Shown here in pieces: positions 23,239 through 32,570 of a stretch of 64,000 nt of DNA (the stretch's first letter is position 1; each line of letters begins with the position of its first letter). The position numbers and the translations under genes were made by a program. The notes under the pieces are model-generated. The model did not search any database. It worked only from the letters and a program-made list of their open reading frames with translations, and was not told the DNA's origin. This DNA is from Zeus faber (Eukaryota; Chordata; Actinopteri; Zeiformes; Zeidae). The stretch spans positions 29,580,708 to 29,644,707 of the forward strand of contig OY482848.1 in the NCBI GenBank assembly GCA_960531495.1, read 5' to 3'.

Positions 23239-24076
23239 CAGGGTTGCCCACTCTTTTTCGGCTTGCGAGCTACTTTTAAAATGACCAGGTCAAAATGATC
23301 TACCTTCATTAAAAAATGCTAAATATATTTATTTATATGTATATACTGATTATACTTCATATATACAATATATGTTGGCGTACCTTGCATCCCTGCATGA
23401 ACCCTTACGGCACAATAGCATTAAATACATTTATGGTCACTACCTTACTCTGATGACTTGCACTGAATTGAGCTGGCCAGGGTTGCATAGTCCGGACAAT
23501 AGCTGCTGATAGCCAGCCTCAAGCAGGCTTCCAAATGATCATCCGTCACGGTGGAACGCTATTTAGAGTTAATAATCTTCATGTGGGAAAAGGCTGACTC
23601 ACATAAATAAGTAGAGCCGAATAATGCAGTCAAGGAGGTAGCACATTTCCTCATGTTTGGGTAATTTTCCTCTGTGAGTAAGTTCCAAAACGGTCCATGA
23701 GCCCTGGACTTGAGCTGAATGTCAGCTTGTAGTGTCAACATCTCATCCTCCACTGCAGACGAGTTCAGGTGAAACAGTGTTGCAATTTTTGATGCGAGTG
23801 AATCAACCTCAATATCTTCCCTAAATGGGAAGCACATAAATGTAGCGAATGGCTTGAGTAAAGCACCTTGAAACCGTTCGTCAAAGTCTGACTGACAGTT
23901 TTCAATCTGGTCTGTGTAGCGCGCACTGTTGGGGCGCTCCTCACACCCCTCCCCTCCCCTCCCTGCCTTCCCTTGGGTCTCCAGCTTTGATGCAAGGTTT
24001 TGATGTGTGATAGAGAGCTTGCTTTGTGTGGGGCTGCAAAGCTGCAGACTGGTCAGAGAGCCCATGCTGACCCCTG
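23239..24076 (-). mobile_element. hAT (Charlie-like) fragment inside the mariner
   Basis: The left end cagggttgcccactcttttt at 23,239, with cggcttgcgagctac following, is a typical hAT-Charlie terminal sequence. The other end near 24,070 reads gacccctg. The minus-strand open frame (23,559-24,065) contains DEMLTLQADIQLKSRAHG, SLTALFGSTYLCESAFSHMK, the hATC signature of the GTF2IRD2/EPM2AIP1-like group. Most of the transposase N-terminus is missing. No clean 8-bp duplication was established. It interrupts the mariner and is younger. Confidence 0.75.
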
Positions 24077-24099
24077 TCCACCGCTGATCACGCCTACAC

Positions 24100-24712
24100 C
24101 ATACCGATGGTAGAAGGTGGCCTTGTTTGATGAATCAGGTTTTCTTTTACATCATGTCGATGGCTGAGTGCGTGTGCGTTGTTTACCTGCTGAGTGCGTG
24201 TGCGTTGTTTACCTGGAGAAGAGATGGCACCAGTATACACTATGGGAAGAAGGCAAGCCAGCGGAGGCAGTGTGATGCGTTGGGTAATGTTCTGCTGGGA
24301 AACCTTGGGTCCTGGCATTGATGTGGATGTTACTTTCACATGACCACCTACCCAAAAAATTGTTGCAGACAAAGTACACCCCTTCATGGCAACAATATTC
24401 CCTGATGGCAGTGTTTTTTTCAGCAGGATAATGCGCCCTGCCACACTGCAAAGATTGTTCAGCAAATGGTTTCAGGAACGTGACAAAGAGTTCAAGGTGT
24501 TGACTTGGCCTCCAAATTCCCCAAATCTCAATCTGATGGAGCATCTGTGTGATGTGCTGGAACAACAAGCCCAATCCATTGGGGCGCCACCTAGCAACTT
24601 ACAGGACTTAATGAATCTGCTGCTAACGTCTTGGTGCCAGATACCACAGGACACCATCAGAGGTCTTGAAGAGTCCATGTCTCGACGGATCAGAGCTGTT
24701 TTGGCAGCATGA
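24100..24712 (+). pseudogene. Tc1/mariner transposase, catalytic part
   Basis: FQQDNAPCH (24,418-24,444) carries the second Asp of the DDE/D triad. PPNSPNLNLMEHLCDVLEQQ follows near 24,510-24,570, which in this family holds the third acidic residue after the SPDLNPIE-like box. The end reads QIPQDTIRGLEESMSRRI and RAVLAA before the stop at 24,712. The frame from 24,386 is open to the end, but upstream pieces are in other frames. A 26-bp unit is duplicated in tandem at 24,163-24,214, inside the coding region. Confidence 0.78.
24163..24214 (+). repeat. 26-bp tandem duplication
   Basis: The unit gctgagtgcgtgtgcgttgt plus ttacct occurs twice in perfect tandem at 24,163-24,188 and 24,189-24,214. 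It is absent from the usual layout of this transposase and is probably replication slippage. Confidence 0.95.
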
Positions 24713-24968
24713 GGGGAAATATAAGAATATTAGGCAGGTGGTTTTAATATTGTGGCTGATCGGTGTATGTATACACTGTATACCGTATACTGTACAGAAT
24801 ATATAAATAAAATTATTTTGCTGCCTACCGACACTGAGAACTCATGGCACGTCTCTGCAACTTACAATAAATAAATCTGTCATCTCTTGTCAAACCAAGA
24901 GAACATCACAGTCTTCTTCCGCAAAGCCTTCAATGTAGGATTAGTAGACTCAAACGTACCTGTTTTAA

Positions 24969-25844
24969 AAGGGGCCTATTATGAGAAACTCACTTTTTCA
25001 ATGCTTGTGCAAATGCATTGGGGCTCTGATGGGTCTACTAACACAAACTGTGGAATAAGACCACTCAGTCAGTTTGTTGTGGGCAGCCTTTGTCAGAAAA
25101 CATCAGTTCAGTTTTTTGTACCCTTCGTATGTCACAGGGCCTGCTGTGAATTAGAATTTCCCCACGTCTGAGTAAATTGACAAACAAATCTTTTAATAGA
25201 AAGAGGAATTAATACCAACTGTCCGTGTTTCTTTCTTTCTAAAAAAAAAATCGCGAGATAGACTGTACGCTGTGCGTTTATCCAAACAAAAGCAATAAAT
25301 ATATATTGTGGTTTTTTTGTAGATGTTTTTGAGATTTATTTATTTTATTTTATATTATTCTATTTTAATTTCAAACGTTTACATGAAACAAAAAATCCCT
25401 GTGTGCGGGAGTCTCAGTGCACTGCGGTGCAGTGTCCGTGTTTCCCACAAGCTTGTAGAACAGCAACGAAAGTCGGAACAAACATTTAAATGAGGCCTTT
25501 AGATGTAATATGCGGGAAGAGTCAGAAACTGGATTGCTTCAAATTTGTTCAGATACAGGTTTTGGTGGACTGATGGTGGTGAAATCAGTGAAAGTTACAG
25601 AGTAAATACAACAAAACCCAAAAGCCATGCTCAAACCCTGTTTGGCTCATAGAACTCAGGGCCTCAGGAAGTGGCTCCTCCCACAAAAAAAACAGCCCGT
25701 TTTGGAACAGGATGGTATAACGGTATGTAGAATGGTTAGAATGCATAATCTGAGCGGTATTTTCAGCAAAAAACTTCAAAGACATGTTTAGGGGACCTCA
25801 GAGACCTTTATTAACTTGTGTAAAAAGGAGCATAATAGGTCCTC
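24969..25844. mobile_element. TTAA-flanked non-autonomous DNA element
   Basis: The left end aaggggcctattatga (24,969) and the right end gcataataggtcctc (ending 25,844) are inverted copies over about 14 bp. Both are flanked by TTAA (24,965-24,968 and 25,845-25,848). TTAA duplication with short terminal inverted repeats is characteristic of piggyBac-like elements. The 876-bp interior has no transposase. It could be a MITE of that superfamily, or the TTAA match could be chance. Confidence 0.55.
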
Positions 25845-25848
25845 TTAA

Positions 25849-26030
25849 AGGGGAGTAGGGGATGAAGATCCTTATGAGGTGGAGGGGTCAGTTTAGTGCT
25901 GTTGGGATCCAGGTTTAGTTGGGATCTAGGAAGACCAATCCTGAAGGGATAGTTATCCATCTGCTCTCACAGCAAGGGGAGAGGGCTACGAGATTCAATG
26001 AAAAGTGCTCACCTGAACAATTCCTGAGTT
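25849..26030. other. No recognisable feature
   Basis: Short unassigned spacer. Confidence 0.3.
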
Positions 26031-26039
26031 TGCGTGTGC

Positions 26040-26890
26040 GTTGTTGCTGTTGCTCCTGCTTTGGTTTTGCTGTTGTTGCTGTTGGTGTTGATGTTGCTGC
26101 TGTTGTTGTTGTTGTTTCTGTGGCTGCTGCTGCTATTTCTGTTACTGTGGTTGTTTCTGTTGTGATATTACAGTTAGAGGATCATAAGAAGGGTGTGTTT
26201 TCGGAGAGAGAGTCAAAAGAATCTCCCTCCCGAGGTCTGATTGGAAACTTGACCCGTAACTTAGGGACGCTAATTAAAGGACCGTGACTGGATTAAGATG
26301 AGATGGTGCACAAAGTTGAAATTTCCGTTTCCGGTAAGGGCTACCACTTCCAGTTCTGGTGACGTCTTTGCTGTGCTTTACTTCGTTGAGATGAGATGGT
26401 ACACACAGTTGACTCAATACAGATGAGGAGATTTCTGGTTCCGGTAGGACTACCACTTCCGGTCCCGATGACGTCTTCACTTGTGTGCTGTTGCTGTTGC
26501 TGCTACTGTTACTGCTGCTGTTGCTGCTGTTTTTGTTGCTGCTGTTGTCTTCTGCTGATATTGTTGCTGCTGGTGTTGTCGTTGCTGTTGGTGCTGTTGT
26601 TGGTGCCACTAAGCTTATAACTTAACTGGTGTTGTTGTTGCTGCTGCTAACCTTAAACCTAAACCTAACCCTCGCTTACCTTATACCTCAACTTGATGTT
26701 ACCTTATACCTCAACTTAACCATCTCTAACCTGAGTGACTTCCGGTTCCGGTGAGAGCTACCACTTCCAGTTCCGGTGACGTCTCTGCGTGTGTGTTGCT
26801 GTTGTTGTTTCTGTGGCTGTTGTTGCTGCTGTTGTTGTTTTCTGTTGGTGTTGCTGTTGTTGCCACTGTGGTTGGAGTCACTGTTGTTTC
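26040..26890 (+). repeat. TGT/TGC triplet-rich blocks with a repeated unit
   Basis: Three blocks of degenerate (TGT/TGC)n (about 26,040-26,160, 26,486-26,650 and 26,795-26,885) are separated by copies of a unit like ctaccacttccagttccggt followed by gacgtct (26,341, 26,450, 26,758). Open frames here, rich in Cys/Leu or Ser/Asn, are by-products of the triplets. The array behaves like a long-period tandem repeat of roughly 100-300 bp with an internal microsatellite. Confidence 0.75.
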
Positions 26891-26924
26891 AGGGGCATTC
26901 TTTTGTAATGACCGACTGACAACT

Positions 26925-27016
26925 ACGTTCTCTTTCTTTTTTGTAATTCTTTGTAAAGCGCATTGTGTTGCCTTGGTATGAAATGCGCTCTATAAATAAA
27001 GTGTGACTTGACTTGA
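26925..27016 (+). mobile_element. Retroposon 3' tail
   Basis: The sequence ttgtaaagcgcattgtgttg, then tatgaaatgcgctctataaa and taaagtgtgacttgacttga, is a well-known 3' end of fish LINE/SINE copies with a (acttg)n tail. The body of the element is not recognisable upstream. Confidence 0.55.
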
Positions 27017-27640
27017 CATAAGACGATCCAATATCGCAGACAACATGTACGCTTATTTCAACAGACAACGACGACCTAGAATGGTAGAGCTTTTAGCAAC
27101 TACTACTCAACAAAAACTATCCTGCCCCAAGCCAAACACTTTAAATACAGCTTCACCTGATAAAACACAAACAGGTAATGCCACAATGGCTACAGGATCT
27201 CATTAAATGTGTCTCATTGAATGAATCCCAAGATAGAATTGAAAAGATTGGAAGAAAAAAATAAAGGAGATTGAACATAGCTGACAAAATGCATGTAAAA
27301 CATTTCCTAGAGAAGTAAAGAGAGAAGTAAAGTTCCTCCAGATACTGTAGATCGATGACAGCGGGAAAAGCCACAATTCTGACTAAAGATGAGAAGAATA
27401 GAGGAGTAGGAGTAGCAAGAAGTTACAGATATCGCAAATATCAAGGCTCACAAAGACACATGGGCAAATCAGATAAAGAAGTCGAAAAGTACAATAGGAA
27501 CAAAGAAAAATATTCTTTAATTTAGGTATTTTTTCGATAAAATGGCGAGACCAAGGAAGAGAAAACTTCACTGAGAGGCCTGGAGACAGTGCAGCCCCCT
27601 CTGAAGGATGCGCGGCAGATGAAACCTGGGACACGATAAC
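27017..27640. other. No recognisable feature
   Basis: AT-rich spacer. Nothing is supported. Confidence 0.4.
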
Positions 27641-28010
27641 AGGAGGGGGGGGGCTGTAAGATTAAAGAAAGGGGGTATGCAGATGAAGAACAAGGAACAG
27701 AAAAAGGGCAGGAGAAAAGATAAAAACAGGAAAAAGGAGAGAAAATATACACTAAAATGAAATGCAGAGGGAGCGAGAGAGAGAGAGAGAGAGAGATGGA
27801 GTAGATACAGGAGAAAGAGGAAGGAGTAGTGAAATTAGTAGGGTAGAGGTTCAGAGAGAGACCAAGGATTAAAGAAGAGCATGGAAGAGGAGCAGGAGAA
27901 AGGGGAGGAGGAGGAGGAGGAGAAGGAGCAGGAGGAGAGAACCAGAGAGGGAGGAGATGAGATTAAAAGCAAGAAAATGAGAAAAGAGAGAGAGACAGCA
28001 GGAGGGGATA
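27641..28010 (+). repeat. Purine-rich tract with (GA)n and (GAG)n
   Basis: About 370 bp with very few pyrimidines on this strand, including (GA) at about 27,773-27,796 and gaggaggaggagg near 27,905. Minus-strand open frames rich in Ser/Leu/Phe follow from this composition. Confidence 0.85.
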
Positions 28011-28071
28011 ACCTTGGAAGAAAAGCCTGAAGAACAAAGCAAAATGAATAAGTGGAATACACACCCATACA

Positions 28072-28076
<5 letters not shown>

Positions 28077-28106
<30 letters not shown>
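28077..28106 (+). repeat. (CA)n microsatellite
   Basis: About 15 CA units after catacccaca. Confidence 0.95.
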
Positions 28107-28109
<3 letters not shown>

Positions 28110-28190
28110 GAAAAGGAGACATTGTCCTGATGAGCAGTTTATCATGAAGAGTTCTGTGTAATGTTTCCGATCCATTTACAAGTACAACAT

Positions 28191-28977
28191 AGTACCGTAA
28201 TTTCCGGACCATTAAGCGCACCTGAATATAATATATATATATTTTTTAAAAATATTTATTTTAAACATAAATAAGCCGCACATGTCTATAAGCTGCAGGT
28301 GCCTACTGGTACATTGAAACAAATGAACTTTACTCAGGCTTTAACGAAACACGGCTTGTAACAAAAATGAATAGGCTTAAGTGAAACACGGTTTGTAAAA
28401 ATAATAAATAGGCTTTAACGAAACACGGCTTGTAACAAAAATGAAAAAATTAGCGGTAAACAGTAGCCTACCAAGAAAGTCACTATCTTCCTCCTCCTGC
28501 GCACTGAAAACACTGAAGTCATCTCCTTCGGTGTCGGAGTTGAATAGCCTCAGAATTGCTTCATCCGATGTTGGATCCTTTTCATTGTCGCTCTCGTCAC
28601 TTTCATCCGGAGGCAAATTCCCCGCTGAGCTCATGCTGCCCTCTTCAACACACAGCAGTCCAGTCTTTCCAAACCCGTTGATGATAGTGGATTTTTTGAC
28701 AATGCTCCACGCTGTCAGGACTCACTGGCAGACTTGACCATAAGTCGCTCTTCGCATGCGGCCCGTTTTAGGTAAGGATTTCTCCCCACTTGTCATCCAA
28801 GCCTCCCACTGAACATGGAGCGCCACCTTAAATGCACGATTTACACTGATGTCGAGTGGCTGCAAATACTTTGTTGTGCCCCCAGGAATCACAGCTGGAA
28901 TTGAGTTTGTCCTCTTGATGGCTTCTTTCACAGAATCTGTTATGTGGGCTATCATGCTGTCCAAAACGACTGCAGGC
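28191..28977 (-). mobile_element. Pogo/Tigger element, 3' half
   Basis: The terminal word accgtaatttccggac at 28,192 is the same inverted-repeat end found at 31,854. Reading on the minus strand toward it, the sequence encodes the end of a Pogo-type DDE transposase: VVLDSMIAHITDSVKEAIKR, IPAVIPGGTTKYLQPLDISV, then KTGRMRRATYGQV. After a frame change an acidic tail follows (DESDESDNEKDPTSDEA and LFNSDTEGDDF). The 5' half is missing; at 28,977 the sequence switches abruptly to an inverted L1 3' UTR. Confidence 0.8.
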
Positions 28978-29445
28978 TGAGCCTGTGGGGTGTGTGGTCC
29001 GGGCAGGGTTTTGGTCTGGGACCCCCATGCTCACACACGTCCCGCGTTAGGGCGAGGCTCACCACACTGCAGCAGACCAGACACCCCACCCAGGCCGCAA
29101 GCGCCGAGTGCCCATCCACGTAGCAGAGTGTGCTACGTACACTGCTCGCACCCCACCCATCCCGCAAGCCCTCGGTCTATTGTGTGGTGTATGTTGGCGA
29201 AGCGCGACCAGATCGACGCAGAGGCGCAGCAGGATGGGGAGTGACAATGCGGACCCCACCCCGGACCCGACAATGCCCTAGCACGCCCACCTCCCATACC
29301 TGGTGGCCCTCAACCTACAGCGATCAGCCACGGGCGCAGAGCGGCCTGCCATGCGCCTCCACCATGCTGGGCAGCTCCTCGCCCTCATCAGGCCCACGGT
29401 CAGACCCTGGCTGCTGAGCATGTGGACCACAGAACAGAGGGCGGC
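28978..29445 (-). mobile_element. L1 3' UTR fragment, inverted
   Basis: On the minus strand this matches the L1 3' UTR at about 6,270-6,720, including ctgccgccctctgttctgtg, ggtatgggaggtgggcgtgc and caatagaccgagggcttgcg. No CA array is attached here. It is an isolated internal piece of the UTR, so not a normal 3'-anchored L1 insertion. Confidence 0.75.
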
Positions 29446-29601
29446 AGATACACATTGTATAGCGGATTTTGACTGCCCCAAAAAGGCATTCACACAGAGG
29501 CATAGCAGCGACACACAGCAGTGGCCAATGATTGCTGCTACTGGTTACCACATGACTTCTGTTTACGGTACGTTGCGCTATGTTGATGCTCCTTAAGAGT
29601 T

Positions 29602-29624
29602 TGGGTTAGGGTTAGGGTTAGGGA
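29602..29624 (+). repeat. Short telomere-like (TTAGGG) run
   Basis: About three and a half units gggttagggttagggttagg. Too short for a chromosome end. An interstitial telomeric word. Confidence 0.9.
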
Positions 29625-30200
29625 CATATCATATTGTATTGTGAAGGAGCTACGGATACAATGTAGCGGCTTCAAGCGCAACAAAGGGATTTCATCGTGG
29701 TGTTACAGGGGAATATTCATCAGCCAATAAATATATGATCAGTACATCGCTGGTTCTCAACTTTTTTGTTGAAAAAATACAGGCTGCTTGGGCTGAACTT
29801 TGCAATGCTTTTTAATCGCAAACATGCTCCTAAATACATTTTACAGCTTGGACACATCTATTTTGAGTCACAAATAAAAGTGAAACACTCACTCGCACTG
29901 TCGAGCCCTGCCTTCTATTCGTGGACAATGAGTTGTCAATGACACTAACTTTAGCTTCAGTTCAAATGGTTTGGATTCACCCGGTTTTGGTGTTCATCAA
30001 CGCATGTGATAAAGCTCGCCACACCATCACCTGTCTTCATTTGTTTGTTTTTAATCAGAATCAGAATCGATGTATCTGGCCTAGTAAATTTTCATACACA
30101 AGGATTTTTTTGTGGTAATGATCGGTGCATTGCTGTACAGATAATTGGCATGACAACCTTAACAGTCTGAACATTTACAACAAAAATAGCCAAATGGGGC
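29625..30200. other. No recognisable gene
   Basis: Single-copy-looking sequence. Small open frames have no family signature. Confidence 0.4.
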
Positions 30201-30204
30201 TAAG

Positions 30205-31750
30205 TGCATAGCATCCTAGAAGCACCCCCCTCTGTGTCACCCTGGCCTGCTACTTCGGGTCCCAGCAGGTGTCTTGCCTCTTCATCCAAAACCATTGGCT
30301 GCTTCTCTCTACTGCCTCTGACACAGCTATGATGGCTAGGCACTGGCTCTGTCCTCTGATTCCCAGGTCTTTGAGCAATCTGGTGGTGAATGTTGCGACG
30401 AACCCTCTGCACCCCACTTCCACAGGGTGGACTTCAATGTTCCAGCCAGATGTGCTTCAGCAGCTAATTCGGCATAGTGTAGATGTTTTCGCTCATAAGC
30501 CTCGTCCACTGACTCCTCCCAGGGTACGGAAAGCTCAATGATGAAGACCTTCCTGAGAGAAGGGGACCAGAGTACCACGTCAGGCCTTAGGGTGGTGTTT
30601 GCAATCTCTGGAGATTGCTCCAGTGGTGTGGGGCAGCTCCTGGTTACCTTAGCCCCCTCATGGATGACGATGGTTGTTGTTTGCTGGTGGTTGGATGCTG
30701 ATGGTGGTACGGAGTTGGTGGCAGCTTGTTTGTTTTCCAGGGTGGAGGCAAGGCTCTTTAGGAATTGGTTGTGACGCCAGGTGTAACTTCTCTGGGTGAG
30801 GCTGACTTTACACTCTGTGAGTATGTGCTTGAGGGAGGCTGGCCTGGAGCAGAGGGCACATCCTGGTTCTTCACCCAACCACTGATGAAGATGAACTGGT
30901 GTTGGAAGGACGTCATATGTAGCTCTGATGATAAAGCTAAGCCACCTCGTTTCCATGTTCCACAAGTCCTTCCAGCTGATCTCCCTCCTCTCCACACTGT
31001 CCCACCGTGTCCACTGTCCCTGTTTAGCGGGGGAGACCGCTTTGGCCCACCTTGCAACTTCCTCCTGGTGGCGTACTTCCTCCACCACCATCTTCCTCCG
31101 TTCTGGAGCTGTGGCTCTGTTCCAAGCTGGGCGGTTAGTTGTTAACCCAAGGCAAGCTCTTCCTTACTGAACATGTCCCACGATGTCCGCATGTCTGAGA
31201 GCTGTTGGTGCCTCCTCCTGCTCTGGCTGGTCTCCATTTGCGCCCTGCTGCCAGGGTCGAAGCGTTGTTGCTCACCACTGCATTTTGGGATTCATTCAGT
31301 GTCATCTGAAGTCTTACTTTAGCGCACTGAAGTCTCCTCCGTGAGACTAGTGAGAGGCAGTTTGAGGGCACAATCTCCGTAGAGGCCTATGGTGGAAAGG
31401 CACCGTGGGTGCAACTTCTTGATGTAACCTGTGACTCCTTTTTCCAGCTTCTCCATGGTTGAGATTGGGACCTCATAAACTGTGAGGGGCCACAGCACCT
31501 GGGGTAGGAGGCTAAACTGCAAGCACCAGGTCCTTAATCTTCCAGGAAGCTGGGTGACCCGTAGCCCATTACTAATCTCCTGCAGTTGCTGTACCTGGTC
31601 TTTGTCTTTCAGGCTTGCATCATACCATCTCCCAAGGCTTTTTACAGACTGCTCAGATATTGTTGGGATTGGGTCATCTCCAATAAAGAATTTAAGATCA
31701 GAGAGCACTCCCTTGATGATGGAAATGCTGCATGACTTGGATGGTTTTAT
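30205..31750 (-). mobile_element. R2-group LINE with restriction-like endonuclease, 5'-truncated
   Basis: The minus strand encodes the C-terminal half of a non-LTR element whose endonuclease lies after the RT. It has an RT thumb at about 31,750-31,320, a CCHC zinc knuckle, then a PD..(D/E)xK-type nuclease. This order belongs to the early-branching R2/NeSL/HERO elements, not to the APE-type LINEs elsewhere in the window. Such elements often insert at specific sites. This copy is truncated and frameshifted. Confidence 0.82.
30210..31750 (-). pseudogene. R2-type RT thumb, zinc knuckle and RLE nuclease
   Basis: The thumb piece (from about 31,750) reads KPSKSCSISIIKGVLSDLKF, VKSLGRWYDASLKDKDQVQQ, QLPGRLRTWCLQFSLLPQV and later CALKLPLTSLTEE. 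A second frame (31,091-30,336, 251 codons) reads NMETRWLSFIIRATYDVLP, then a knuckle with Cys78, Cys81, His89 and Cys94. The nuclease follows as RPDVVLWSPSLRKVFIIELS with Asp171 and Glu186, and then YERKHLHYAELAAEA. A frame change near 30,430 is followed in another frame by GCRGFVATFTTRLLKDLGIR and a tail rich in Trp/Lys. The catalytic pattern is visible, but the protein is split. Confidence 0.8.
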
Positions 31751-31955
31751 ATTTTTTTTATAAATAGATAGACAGATATACTGCACAGGATGATTAAATG
31801 TGAATATAATAACACTGCCATGGATAATAAGGGATGAGTTGCTTTTACATGATTACCGTAATTTCCGGACTATAAGCCGCTACTTTTTATCCACGCTTTG
31901 AACCTCGCGGCTTATCCAATGGCGTGGCTAATTTATGGATTTTTCCCGCTTTCAC

Positions 31956-32031
31956 AAGCTTCATGCCGCCAAAAAACTGAGCAAAAAACACATTATGTGA
32001 CGGTGCTCAGTTTTTTGGCGGCATGAAGCTT
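31956..32031. repeat. 27-bp perfect hairpin in Pogo leader
   Basis: Arms 31,956-31,982 (aagcttcatgccgccaaaaa..) and 32,005-32,031 are exact reverse complements over 27 bp, with a 22-bp loop. It lies between the terminal repeat and the transposase start. It may be a second, internal inverted repeat of this element family. Confidence 0.93.
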
Positions 32032-32147
32032 TCATTAGACCAGTGAAAGTGCCGAATTTGTTAAGGTGAAACAATGTAACTGTTCCGATTAAATCGAGCG
32101 AGCTCAAACTTCCCATCATTTACGGTAGTCATTTCGTCACCCTCATC

Positions 32148-32567
32148 ATGGCAAAGACACAAAGAAATACATATGATGCAGCTTTCAAGCTGAAGGCGAT
32201 CGATCTGGCTGTAAGAAAAGGAAATAGAGCTGCTGCATGGGCGCTTGGCCTTAATGAGTCGATGATAAGACGTTGGAAACAGCAGCGTGAGGAACCAACT
32301 CGGTGCAAAAAGACAACAAAAGCTTTCAGAGGGAAGAAAAGCAGATGGCCCAAACTAGAAATTGAGCTCGAAGACTGGGTCAACACACAGAGAGCAGACG
32401 GCCGAAGTGTTTCAACTGTGCAGATCCAACTGAAAGCCAAAACAATCGCCACCGCAATGAAGTTTGAGGATTTTAGAGGTGGACCATCGTGGTATCTCAG
32501 ATTTATGAGACGTAAAGGCCTGTCCATCAGGGTACGGATGAGTCTGTGTCAGCAGCTCCCTCTGTAA
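32148..32567 (+). pseudogene. Pogo-type transposase, N-terminal DNA-binding part
   Basis: Open frame of 139 codons from ATG 32,148. Residues 1-50 (AKTQRNTYDAAFKLKAIDLA, then NRAAAWALGLNESMIRRWKQ) form a Psq/homeodomain-like helix-turn-helix. Residues 66-130 (KSRWPKLEIELEDWVNTQRA to WYLRFMRRKGL) form the second, CENP-B-type HTH. In the family these two helices bind the terminal repeats, and a DDE domain follows. Here the frame ends at SLCQQLPL and the DDE domain is absent. A domesticated DNA-binding gene is conceivable, but the terminal repeat upstream makes a truncated transposon more likely. Confidence 0.8.
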
Positions 32568-32570
32568 CGA

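Larger units (their letters stand above)
22931..24769 (+). mobile_element. Tc1/mariner DNA transposon with nested hAT piece
   Basis: The left end atacacgatcagccacaaca and the mirrored right end ttgtggctgatcggtgtatg form terminal inverted repeats that also share ttaaaaccac (the right copy reads gtggttttaa). TA flanks both ends, as expected for TA target duplication. The coding strand is +. The N-terminal DNA-binding part (about 22,985-23,230) is separated from the catalytic part (about 24,100-24,712) by a hAT fragment at 23,239-24,076. Without the insert the element would be about 1 kb. Frame changes make it inactive. Confidence 0.82.
31854..32570 (+). mobile_element. Pogo/Tigger element, 5' part
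   Basis: It begins at taccgtaatttccggactat (TA target, then terminal repeat) with a long leader and an N-terminal transposase frame. It is cut off at about 32,570 where the usual family sequence would continue into the DDE domain. It is in opposite orientation to the piece at 28,191-28,977 and so is a separate insertion, although of the same or a close family. Confidence 0.82.

Noticed and set aside
23231-24084. 8-bp duplication around the nested hAT
   Set aside because: gtctggac and tccaccgc differ too much to call.
26396-26620. Cys/Leu-rich membrane protein
   Set aside because: Product of degenerate TGT/TGC triplets.
27835-28221. Ser/Leu-rich secreted protein on the minus strand
   Set aside because: Produced by the purine-rich tract and the CA array.
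29602-29624. Telomere
   Set aside because: Only about three and a half units, with ordinary sequence on both sides.
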